Positions 1-4,947 of a stretch of 6,014 nucleotides of DNA are shown piece after piece. Numbering within the stretch: the first letter of the stretch is position 1; each line of letters begins with the position of its first letter. The DNA lies in assembly GCA_045223835.1 (NCBI GenBank), contig JBGUZS010000066.1, positions 1 through 6,014 of the forward strand. The letters are read 5' to 3'. Made by a program: the position numbers and the translations under genes. The notes under the pieces are model-generated. The model had not been told where the DNA came from and made no database searches. It saw only the letters and a list, made by a program, of their open reading frames with translations. The DNA is from UBA1774 sp045223835 (GTDB lineage: Bacteria > Bacillota > Clostridia > Oscillospirales > Oscillospiraceae).

Positions 1-1
1 C

Positions 2-52
2 AACTGCACGAGGGCGCAGATCGTGACCTTCCTCTACAGAACCTTCAAGTAA
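2..52 (+). CDS. C-terminal end of a protein with an S-layer-homology-like (SLH) domain (partial)
   Basis: Only the last 16 codons and the TAA stop are inside the window. The peptide reads NCTRAQIVTFLYRTFK. The pattern T-R-A-Q-x-V-T-F-L-Y/W-R is the typical end of an SLH repeat, the module that anchors exported proteins to secondary cell-wall polymer in Firmicutes. In many clostridial surface proteins such a repeat is the last thing before the stop, as here. The rest of the protein, and therefore its enzymatic or structural role, lies outside the window. The reading frame is the only one that gives this motif. The assignment rests on 16 residues, so it is good for the domain and silent about the protein. 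Confidence 0.7.
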   Translation, partial: NCTRAQIVTFLYRTFK

Positions 53-75
53 GCATTCCCCCAAAAATACGGGTC

Positions 76-117
76 CTGAGGGCGGCGTTTCCGCCGCCCT
101 CAGCGTGTCGACAAAGT
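76..117 (-). repeat. Palindromic repeat element, copy 1 (minus orientation), possible terminator of the SLH gene
   Basis: A perfect 12-bp stem, CTGAGGGCGGCG at 76-87 and its complement at 92-103, encloses a TTTC loop. Read on the minus strand the loop is GAAA, and the preceding bases (TTTGTCGACA, complement of 105-114) match the bases before the second copy at 258-297. This copy sits 24 bases after the SLH stop and could stop transcription, but no T-run follows on the plus strand. The similarity of the two copies beyond the stem indicates a dispersed repeat family rather than two unrelated terminators. Confidence 0.7.
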
Positions 118-136
118 CTTGTCGCCCCGCTGAAGC

Positions 137-181
137 AAGTTTTTCGAACAGGAAATACGGTAGAAATTGTACGAAAAACTT
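137..181. repeat. 10-bp perfect inverted repeat with 25-base spacer
   Basis: AAGTTTTTCG at 137-146 is the exact reverse complement of CGAAAAACTT at 172-181. Nothing else in the gap matches it. It lies about 160 bases upstream of the dapA -35 box, far for a repressor site of that promoter. It could form a weak stem in a read-through transcript or be a remnant. Function unknown. Confidence 0.45.
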
Positions 182-190
182 CTGATTGAA

Positions 191-223
191 CGCGAAAGAC
201 ACCCCTCCTGGGTTTCTTTCGCG
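191..223. repeat. Stem-loop, 14-bp stem with one mismatch
   Basis: Bases 191-204 (starting CGCGAAAG) pair with 210-223 (ending CTTTCGCG) with a single C-T mismatch at 200/214, around a five-base loop. A pyrimidine-rich but not uninterrupted T stretch (225-243) follows, so it could act as a weak terminator for upstream transcription. It is unrelated in sequence to the GC-rich palindromes on either side. Confidence 0.5.
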
Positions 224-257
224 CTATCTTTCTTCCCGTTTTCGTTCCATTTTCGGG

Positions 258-297
258 TTTGTCTACAGTCTGGGGGCGGCGGAAACGCCGCCCTCAG
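258..297 (+). repeat. Palindromic repeat element, copy 2 (plus orientation)
   Basis: The stem CTGGGGGCGGCG (270-281) pairs with CGCCGCCCTCAG (286-297) with one G-T wobble, closing a GAAA loop. The upstream bases TTTGTCTACA (258-267) match the minus-strand reading of copy 1 at 9 of 10 positions. The two copies therefore form an inverted pair about 150 bases apart. The GNRA-type loop and the conserved 5' flank resemble REP-like intergenic elements. A short T-run (301-305) follows, so some terminator activity is possible. Confidence 0.7.
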
Positions 298-338
298 CGC
301 GTTTTCGGAGGGGATAGGGGAAACCCGCTCCCCGCATA

Positions 339-367
339 TTGACAGGGGAGGTTTGTTTTGCTATACT
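339..367 (+). promoter_or_regulatory. Sigma-A-type promoter of the dapA-dapB-ddh-lysA operon
   Basis: A perfect -35 TTGACA (339-344) and a -10 TATACT (362-367, one mismatch to consensus) are separated by exactly 17 bases. A TG dinucleotide one base before the -10 (359-360) gives an extended -10. The expected start point is near 374, leaving a leader of about 60 bases. This is a strong promoter by sequence and the only convincing one I see before any gene of the operon. No clear operator overlaps it. Confidence 0.85.
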
Positions 368-420
368 TCTCTAATCAAGAAATTTACCCATTTACCGAAA
401 AACCGCAACAAAGCGACATC

Positions 421-426
421 AGGAGG
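421..426 (+). promoter_or_regulatory. Ribosome binding site of dapA
   Basis: AGGAGG, a full anti-16S match, lies eight bases before the ATG at 435. It fixes that start over any other in-frame codon. Confidence 0.9.
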
Positions 427-434
427 AACGACTT

Positions 435-1325
435 ATGGAAAAGATAAAGTTGTTTACGGGCGCAGCCACCGCGCTGATCACGCCGCTCACCCCGGAGGGC
501 GTGGATTATCCGCGCCTGGCTAAGCTCATCGATTGGCAGATCGAGCAGGGAATCAGCGCGCTGGTGATCTGCGGCTCCACCGGCGAACCCTCCACCCTGA
601 CGGACGACGAGCACCGGGACGTGCTCCGCTTTGCGGCAAAGCAGATCGCCGGCCGGGTCCCCATGATCGCCGGGGCCGGCAGCAACGATACCGGCTATGC
701 CATCGACCTGGCCCGGGTCGCCAAGGAGGCCGGGGCGGACGGCGCCCTGGTGGTGACCCCGTATTACAATAAGGCCACCCAGAAGGGCCTCATCAAGCAT
801 TTCACCATGGTGGCGGAGGAGGGCGGCCTGCCCATCATCCTCTACAATGTTCCCAGCCGCACCGGCGTTACCATCGAGCCGGCAACCTATGAAGCCCTGG
901 CGGATCATCCCAATATCGTGGCCATCAAGGAGGCCGGCGGCGCCATGGCCAAAACCGTGGATACCATGTCCCGGGTGGCGGGAAAGCTCACCCTCTATTC
1001 CGGCAATGATGAGGAGGTCGTGCCCCTCATGAGCATCGGCGCCCAGGGGGTCATCTCCGTCCTCTCCAACCTGCTTCCGGCCCAGACCAACGAGATGTGC
1101 ACCCGCTTCCTCAGCGGGGACGTGAAGGGCGCGGCGGCCATGCAGCTGCACTACCGTCCCCTGATCGACGCCCTGTTCTGCGAGGTGAACCCCATCCCGG
1201 TGAAGGCGGCCATGGCGGCCCTGGGCTTCTGCGAGGATTATCTCCGCATGCCCCTCACCAGCATGGAGCCGGAGCACAAGGCAAATCTCCTGGCTCTGAT
1301 GCGGAAGGAGGGCCTCGACGTATGA
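435..1325 (+). CDS. dapA: 4-hydroxy-tetrahydrodipicolinate synthase (dihydrodipicolinate synthase)
   Basis: Condenses pyruvate with L-aspartate semialdehyde, the first committed step to DAP and lysine, in the cytoplasm. The 296-residue protein has the usual family length and TIM-barrel layout. Visible family residues are GSTGE at 47-51, Tyr111 in TPYYNK, the catalytic Tyr137 in LYNVPSRTG, the carboxylate-binding Arg142 and the Schiff-base Lys165 in VAIKEA; these correspond to E. coli Tyr107, Tyr133, Arg138 and Lys161. The E. coli motif GTTGE reads GSTGE here, so the first threonine of the proton-relay motif is serine, a conservative change. First gene of the operon, directly behind the promoter. 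Its stop overlaps the dapB start (ATGA). Related aldolases (N-acetylneuraminate lyase, KDG aldolase) share the fold, but the motifs and the neighbouring dapB, ddh and lysA make DapA secure. Confidence 0.97.
   Translation: MEKIKLFTGAATALITPLTPEGVDYPRLAKLIDWQIEQGISALVICGSTGEPSTLTDDEHRDVLRFAAKQIAGRVPMIAGAGSNDTGYAIDLARVAKEAGADGALVVTPYYNKATQKGLIKHFTMVAEEGGLPIILYNVPSRTGVTIEPATYEALADHPNIVAIKEAGGAMAKTVDTMSRVAGKLTLYSGNDEEVVPLMSIGAQGVISVLSNLLPAQTNEMCTRFLSGDVKGAAAMQLHYRPLIDALFCEVNPIPVKAAMAALGFCEDYLRMPLTSMEPEHKANLLALMRKEGLDV
1306..1311 (+). promoter_or_regulatory. Ribosome binding site of dapB inside the dapA 3' end
   Basis: AGGAGG lies within the last codons of dapA. Two ATG codons follow directly (1322 and 1325). 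The spacing is 10 bases to the first and 13 to the second, so the first is favoured. The placement means dapB is read by ribosomes finishing dapA or reinitiating at the ATGA overlap. Confidence 0.7.
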
Positions 1326-2062
1326 TGCGCCTCATCCTGAACGGCGCCGGAGGCCGCATGGGCGCGGTGGTCCGGGACCTGCTGGCGGAGCGGGGCGCGG
1401 AGCTGGGGGCTGAGCTCTCCGGCAGCGCGGACCCGGCGGGGCAGGGGGGATACGCCCCCATCCAGAACAGCATCATCTCCGGGGACCTGATCCTGGATTT
1501 CTCCCACCACAGCGCGGTGAACGAACTCCTGCCCTGGGCGGCCTCGCGCAAGCTGCCCGTGGTCATCGCCACCACCGGCCATACGCCGGAGGAGCTGGCA
1601 AAGATCGAGGAATATGCCAAGGCGATCCCCGTCTTCTTCGCCGCCAACCTGTCCATGGGCGTGGCGCTCATGGCCCAATTTGCCAAACAGGCGGCCGCCG
1701 CCTTCCCCGAGGCGGATATCGAGATCGTGGAGACCCATCATAACCGGAAGCTGGACGCCCCCAGCGGCACCGCCCTGACCCTGGCGAAGGCGGTTCAGGC
1801 GGGAAGGCCTGGTTCCCCCATCGCCTGCGGGCGCAGCGGAATGGGCAAGCGTATCCCCGGGGAGATCACCATCCATGCCCTGCGCATGGGCAATATCTCC
1901 GGCCAGCATGAGATCCATATCACCACCGACCACCAGCAGCTCACCATCCGTCATGAGGCCTATGACCGGGTCTTGTTCGCGGAGGGAGCCGTTGCCGCCG
2001 CCCGCTTCCTCCTGGGGAAGCCCGCGGGACTTTATGGAATGGAGGACCTGCTCAATGGCTGA
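1322..2062 (+). CDS. dapB: 4-hydroxy-tetrahydrodipicolinate reductase (dihydrodipicolinate reductase)
   Basis: Reduces the DapA product to tetrahydrodipicolinate using NAD(P)H. The 246-residue protein opens with a Rossmann dinucleotide loop GAGGRMG (8-14). It then shows DFSHHSAV, the cofactor-binding ATTGHT and FAANLSMGV stretches, and the substrate and catalytic signature ETHHNRKLDAPSGT (137-150), in which His139 and Lys143 match the E. coli catalytic pair His159/Lys163. The C-terminal HALRMGNISGQHE and the FAEGAVAAARFL helix complete the family pattern. It is somewhat shorter than the E. coli enzyme (273 residues), within the family range. The start at 1322 overlaps the dapA stop by 4 bp; ATG 1325 is the alternative. 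An open frame extends further upstream inside dapA but has no family similarity there. Cofactor preference cannot be judged. Confidence 0.97.
   Translation: MMRLILNGAGGRMGAVVRDLLAERGAELGAELSGSADPAGQGGYAPIQNSIISGDLILDFSHHSAVNELLPWAASRKLPVVIATTGHTPEELAKIEEYAKAIPVFFAANLSMGVALMAQFAKQAAAAFPEADIEIVETHHNRKLDAPSGTALTLAKAVQAGRPGSPIACGRSGMGKRIPGEITIHALRMGNISGQHEIHITTDHQQLTIRHEAYDRVLFAEGAVAAARFLLGKPAGLYGMEDLLNG
2041..2045 (+). promoter_or_regulatory. Ribosome binding site of ddh inside the dapB 3' end
   Basis: GGAGG lies nine bases before the ATG at 2055. It supports that start, which gives the canonical N-terminal Rossmann segment, over the longer open frame beginning far inside dapB. Confidence 0.7.
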
Positions 2063-3044
2063 ACTTATCCGCGCCGCCATCGCCGGTTACGGCAATCTGG
2101 GCAAGGGGGTGGAATCCGCCCTTCTGCAGAATCCTGATTTTTCTCTGGAGGCCATCGTCACCCGCCGCGACCCGGCTTCCCTGAAGCCCGCCTCCGGGGT
2201 GAAGGTGGTGAAGGAATCCGAGGTTTCTGCCCTGAAGGGGCAGGTGGACGTGCTCTTCGTCTGCGGCGGCAGCGCCACGGACCTGCCGGAGCAGACCCCC
2301 CGCTTCGCGGAGCTCTTCAACGTGGTGGACTCCTTCGATACCCACGCCCGCATCCCGGAGCATTTCGCCGCGGTGGACGCGGCGGCCCGGAAGGGGGGCA
2401 ACGTGGGCCTGATCTCCGTAGGCTGGGACCCGGGCCTGTTCTCCCTGGCCAGGCTGTATGAGACCGTCGTCCTCCCCCAGGGGAAGGACTATACCTTCTG
2501 GGGCCGGGGCATCAGCCAGGGCCATTCCGACGCCATCCGCCGTCTCCCCGGGGTGCTGGATGCGAGACAGTATACCGTCCCCATCCCCGAAGCGGTGGAG
2601 GCCGTGCGTTCCGGGGATTGCCCGGCGCTCACCACCCGGCAGAAGCATAAGCGGGAATGCTATGTCGCCGCCGCCCCGGGTACGGACCTGGATAAGCTCA
2701 CGGAGCAGATCTGCACCATGCCCAACTATTTCTCCGATTACGATACCACCGTGACCTTTGTCTCCCTGGAGGAGCTGCATGAGCAGCACCGGGAGCTGCC
2801 CCACGGGGGCTTCGTCATCCGCAACGGCCATAACGGGCCGGAGGGGAAATACCGCCAGACCATGGAATTCCGTCTGGATCTGGACTCCAACCCCTATTTC
2901 ACCGGCAGCGTGCTGGCCGCCTGCGGCAGGGCCGTGGTCCGCCTCAGCCGCAAGGGGGAGACCGGCTGCCGCACCATTCTGGATATTCCGCCCGCCCTCC
3001 TGAGTCCCCTGGACCCGGAGGAGCTGCGCAGGGAGTTTGTGTGA
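2055..3044 (+). CDS. ddh: meso-diaminopimelate D-dehydrogenase
   Basis: Catalyses reversible NADPH-dependent reductive amination of tetrahydrodipicolinate directly to meso-DAP, replacing the multi-step succinylase/acetylase and epimerase branch. The 329 residues fit the family (320 in Corynebacterium glutamicum). Recalled C. glutamicum Ddh aligns along the whole length. Visible are the nucleotide loop GYGNLG (11-16), TRRD (36-39) in the position that contacts the NADPH phosphate, CGGSATDLPEQ (70-80), VDSFDTH with Asp95 matching Asp90, GWDPG (123-127), and FWGRGISQGHSDAIRR (148-163) in the substrate domain, followed by KHKRECYV and LPHGGFVI. The start overlaps the dapB stop by 8 bp. No dapD, dapE or dapF-like gene is in the window, as expected for a dehydrogenase-type pathway. 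The enzyme gives both the lysine precursor and the peptidoglycan cross-linking amino acid. Confidence 0.97.
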   Translation: MAELIRAAIAGYGNLGKGVESALLQNPDFSLEAIVTRRDPASLKPASGVKVVKESEVSALKGQVDVLFVCGGSATDLPEQTPRFAELFNVVDSFDTHARIPEHFAAVDAAARKGGNVGLISVGWDPGLFSLARLYETVVLPQGKDYTFWGRGISQGHSDAIRRLPGVLDARQYTVPIPEAVEAVRSGDCPALTTRQKHKRECYVAAAPGTDLDKLTEQICTMPNYFSDYDTTVTFVSLEELHEQHRELPHGGFVIRNGHNGPEGKYRQTMEFRLDLDSNPYFTGSVLAACGRAVVRLSRKGETGCRTILDIPPALLSPLDPEELRREFV

Positions 3045-3045
3045 T

Positions 3046-4341
3046 ATGCTGAACGAAACGTTAGGGATCAACGCCGCGGGGCATCTGACCTTCGCGGGCC
3101 AGGATACGGCGGAGCTGGCGAAGGAATACGGCACGCCCCTGTATCTCATGAGCGAGGACCGTCTGCGGCATAACTGCCGTCTGTACCGGAAGAGCATGAC
3201 CGAGGGCTTCGGCCCGGATTCCATGCCCCTCTTCGCGGGCAAATCCTTCTGCCTGAAGGCCATGTATCCCATCCTGGCCGAGGAGGGCTTCGGGGCGGAC
3301 GTGGTCTCCGGCGGGGAGCTGTACACCGCCCTGAGCGCGGGCTTCCCGGCGGACCGGCTCTATTTCCACGGCAACGGGAAGACGGACCGGGAGATCCGCT
3401 TCGGCGTGGAATCCGGCATCGGCTTTTTTGTGGTGGATAGTCCGGAGGAGCTGGAGGCGGTGAGCGCCTGCGCTCAGTCCATGGGGAAGAAGCAGCGGAT
3501 CCTGCTGCGCCTCACCCCCGGCATCGATCCCCATACCTTTACCCAGGTGAATACCGGTCGGCTGGACTGCCAGTTCGGCGTACCGCTGGAGACCGGGGAG
3601 GCCATGACCTTTGCGGAGCATGCGCTCCGCTGCCCCGGTGTGGAGCTCCTGGGCTTCCACTGCCATATCGGCTCCCAGATCTTCTCCTGGACCCCCTTCC
3701 GGGACGCGGCGGACCGGATGCTGCGCTTCATCCGGGACCTGAAGGCGAAGACCGGCTTCGTGACCCGGGTGCTGAACCTGGGGGGCGGCTTCGGCGTCCG
3801 GTATACGGAATATGACCCGGAGGTGGATATCCCCGCCTCCGTCGCCGCCCTGGCGGAGCACGTCAAGGCCCGCTGCGGGGAATGGGATCTGGCCATGCCT
3901 CAGCTGCGCATGGAGCCCGGCCGCAGCATCGTGGCGGACGCTGGCCTCAGCCTCTATACCGTCCAGGCCCTGAAGCGCATCGAAGGGGGCAAAAACTATG
4001 CCGTGGTGGATGGCGGCATGTCGGATAATCCCCGCTATGCCCTGTACCAGGCCTCCTATACGGTATACAGCGCCAACCGGCCCAATGATCCGGCGGACAT
4101 GGTCTGCACCGTGGCCGGTCGCTGCTGCGAATCCGGCGCTCTGCTCCAGGAGGGGGTTTCCCTTCCCGTGCCGAAGCGGGGGGATCTGATCGCCATGTGC
4201 TGCACCGGCGCCTACCAGTATTCCATGGCCTCCAACTATAATCGGGTGGGCCGCCCCGCCGTGCTGCTCCTGAGCGGCGCGGGGAACCGCCTGATCGCCA
4301 GGCGGGAGGAATACCCGGACCTGGTGAAGCTGGACCTGTAA
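3046..4341 (+). CDS. lysA: Diaminopimelate decarboxylase
   Basis: PLP-dependent decarboxylation of meso-DAP to L-lysine, the last pathway step. The 431-residue protein has the fold-type III barrel plus C-terminal beta domain. Visible motifs are LFAGKSF with the PLP lysine at 66 (followed by KAMY), VVSGGELYTA, HCHIGSQ with His207, GGGFG (246-250), EPGR (290-293), VDGGMSDNPRYA, the dimer-interface Cys361 in RCCESG, and GAYQYSMASNYN with Tyr390. All key residues are present. ATG 3046 is chosen: an AGGGAG sits 10 bases upstream (3030-3035), while an upstream in-frame TTG at 3037 would leave only one base of spacing. It begins one base after the ddh stop, so translation is probably coupled. Last gene of the operon; a terminator follows. 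Confidence 0.97.
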   Translation: MLNETLGINAAGHLTFAGQDTAELAKEYGTPLYLMSEDRLRHNCRLYRKSMTEGFGPDSMPLFAGKSFCLKAMYPILAEEGFGADVVSGGELYTALSAGFPADRLYFHGNGKTDREIRFGVESGIGFFVVDSPEELEAVSACAQSMGKKQRILLRLTPGIDPHTFTQVNTGRLDCQFGVPLETGEAMTFAEHALRCPGVELLGFHCHIGSQIFSWTPFRDAADRMLRFIRDLKAKTGFVTRVLNLGGGFGVRYTEYDPEVDIPASVAALAEHVKARCGEWDLAMPQLRMEPGRSIVADAGLSLYTVQALKRIEGGKNYAVVDGGMSDNPRYALYQASYTVYSANRPNDPADMVCTVAGRCCESGALLQEGVSLPVPKRGDLIAMCCTGAYQYSMASNYNRVGRPAVLLLSGAGNRLIARREEYPDLVKLDL

Positions 4342-4354
4342 ATCGTTTGATACC

Positions 4355-4393
4355 GGGCCGCTCCGCCGTACTCTGCGGAGCGGCCCCTCTTTT
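4355..4393 (+). terminator. Intrinsic terminator of the lysine operon
   Basis: A perfect 12-bp GC-rich stem (GGGCCGCTCCGC at 4355-4366 with 4375-4386), an eight-base loop and CTCTTTT after it. It lies 13 bases past the lysA stop and separates the operon from the tRNA promoter. Confidence 0.9.
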
Positions 4394-4408
4394 CACTGAC
4401 CCCATTCG

Positions 4409-4451
4409 ACAAAAAATATAGCTTGACAATACGGAAGTGTCATGGTATAGT
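4409..4451 (+). promoter_or_regulatory. Promoter of the initiator tRNA gene, with AT-rich upstream stretch
   Basis: TTGACA (4423-4428), a 17-base spacer and TATAGT (4446-4451, one mismatch) form a near-ideal sigma-A-type promoter. The A/T-rich run at 4409-4420 just before the -35 box could be an UP element, common before stable RNA genes. The expected start near 4458 leaves about 12 bases before the tRNA, removed by 5' processing. Confidence 0.85.
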
Positions 4452-4469
4452 AATCAAGCTCACCAATAT

Positions 4470-4546
<77 letters not shown>

Positions 4547-4552
4547 CAAGGA

Positions 4553-4584
4553 ACACAGTCCGCCATGGGGCGGGCTGTGTTTTT
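4553..4584 (+). terminator. Intrinsic terminator after tRNA-fMet
   Basis: A 12-bp stem (4553-4564 with 4569-4580, one G-T wobble), an ATGG loop and a run of five T. It lies six bases after the tRNA 3' end. Confidence 0.88.
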
Positions 4585-4788
4585 GCCATTACAGAGAAGG
4601 ATCTGCTTCCTTGCTCCGGGTTATGAGACCGACGAGCGTAGCTCGTTGGGAAAGGGGACCTTTGCGCCGCCGGGGGCGGAAGCAGCAAAGGCCCCCTTCC
4701 GCAGCGGTCGGACAGGGCAAGGGGGCAGAACCCGCGCAGCTCTGTCCGGGCACCGCAAGGGGGCTTTCAAAGGCGCAGCCTTTGAAAG
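4585..4788. other. Non-coding hairpin-rich segment between the two tRNA 3' ends
   Basis: I see no gene here. An inverted copy of tRNA-fMet bases 4492-4515 lies at 4614-4637 (23 of 24 positions). It runs into a hairpin, CCGACGAGC/GCTCGTTGG (4629-4637 with 4641-4649, loop GTA, one G-T), whose right arm is a direct-orientation match to the same tRNA. Then follow a 12-bp stem with one mismatch (4654-4665 with 4685-4696) enclosing CCGCC/GGCGG (4667-4679), a 7-bp pair (4709-4715 with 4742-4748), and a perfect 11-bp hairpin CTTTCAAAGGC/GCCTTTGAAAG (4764-4774 with 4778-4788, loop GCA). The last hairpin ends exactly where tRNA homology resumes. It may be a structured RNA, a small dispersed element or an integration remnant; which is not decidable from one copy. 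Confidence 0.6.
4764..4788. repeat. Perfect 11-bp hairpin abutting the tRNA 3'-half copy
   Basis: CTTTCAAAGGC and its exact complement flank the loop GCA. No T-run follows; instead the duplicated tRNA sequence begins at the very next base (4789), so the hairpin marks the edge of the inserted or rearranged segment. Confidence 0.8.
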
Positions 4789-4830
4789 ATAACCCGGAGG
4801 ACGTGGGTTCAAATCCCTCCCCCGCAACCA
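4789..4830 (+). pseudogene. Truncated tRNA-fMet copy (3' half, anticodon loop to CCA)
   Basis: Forty-two bases match the 3' half of the tRNA at 4505-4546 with a single difference, T4517 to A4801, which falls in the variable loop and breaks no pair. The 5' half (acceptor strand, D arm, anticodon 5' strand) is missing, so no tRNA can form from this copy alone. It has its own terminator downstream and no promoter of its own in view. It is either the remnant of a second tandem tRNA gene or an att-like duplication left by an element that recombined into the tRNA 3' end. The 3' end of tRNA genes, from anticodon loop or T arm to CCA, is a classic target for tyrosine integrases. Confidence 0.9.
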
Positions 4831-4835
4831 TATCG

Positions 4836-4875
4836 GGTGGATGTAACGGATTTCAGTTACATCCACCTGTTTTTT
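4836..4875 (+). terminator. Intrinsic terminator after the truncated tRNA copy
   Basis: A perfect 12-bp stem (GGTGGATGTAAC at 4836-4847 with 4856-4867), an eight-base loop and six T at 4870-4875. It starts five bases after CCA, like a normal tRNA terminator, and differs completely from the terminator of the intact copy. Confidence 0.9.
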
Positions 4876-4887
4876 ACGCTCTTTTCC

Positions 4888-4916
4888 TTGAAATTGATTG
4901 AAGTAGTTGCTATCAT
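4888..4916 (+). promoter_or_regulatory. Promoter of the 247-residue hypothetical gene
   Basis: TTGAAA (4888-4893), a 17-base spacer and TATCAT (4911-4916), with TG one base before the -10 (extended -10). The expected start near 4923 lies about 25 bases before the ATG, giving a short leader that contains the ribosome binding site. Confidence 0.7.
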
Positions 4917-4935
4917 TCAATCATCACTCCGACGC

Positions 4936-4941
4936 AGGAGG
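4936..4941 (+). promoter_or_regulatory. Ribosome binding site selecting ATG 4948
   Basis: AGGAGG lies six bases before the ATG at 4948. The same frame is open back to a GTG at 4837, but that codon lies inside the terminator stem and has no ribosome binding site, so the shorter start is right. Confidence 0.85.
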
Positions 4942-4947
4942 TTTCTT

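Larger units (their letters stand above)
53..434. other. Intergenic region without a gene, rich in inverted repeats
   Basis: About 380 bases separate the SLH-type gene from dapA. I see no credible coding region: an open frame here has no ribosome binding site, and its translation is low-complexity and runs into dapA out of frame. The stretch holds a palindromic element near 76-117, a 10-bp inverted repeat (137-146 with 172-181), a 14-bp stem-loop (191-223), a second, oppositely oriented copy of the palindromic element (258-297), and the dapA promoter (339-367). The leader from the predicted start point to the dapA ATG is only about 60 bases, too short for the lysine riboswitch, and no T-box features are visible. 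Confidence 0.75.

Noticed and set aside
374..434. A lysine riboswitch or T-box in the dapA leader.
   Set aside because: The leader from the predicted start point is only about 60 bases and shows neither a T-box sequence nor room for the lysine aptamer.
167..523. Plus-strand open frame of 118 codons through the intergenic repeats into dapA.
   Set aside because: It crosses the palindromic repeat and the dapA promoter, lacks a ribosome binding site, and is out of frame with dapA.
384..1277. Long minus-strand open frame opposite dapA, with similar ones opposite dapB, ddh and lysA.
   Set aside because: Shadow frames caused by the GC-rich third positions of the true genes; their translations are rich in G, H, R and A without motifs.
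4614..4788. CRISPR array, integron attC site or group I intron in the inter-tRNA segment.
   Set aside because: There are no regularly spaced repeats, no attC core-site pattern, and the segment is too short with no intron core that I can recognise.
4837..4947. Longer N-terminus (37 extra residues from GTG 4837) for the hypothetical protein.
   Set aside because: The GTG lies in the terminator stem, upstream of the promoter at 4888-4916; AGGAGG at 4936-4941 points to ATG 4948.
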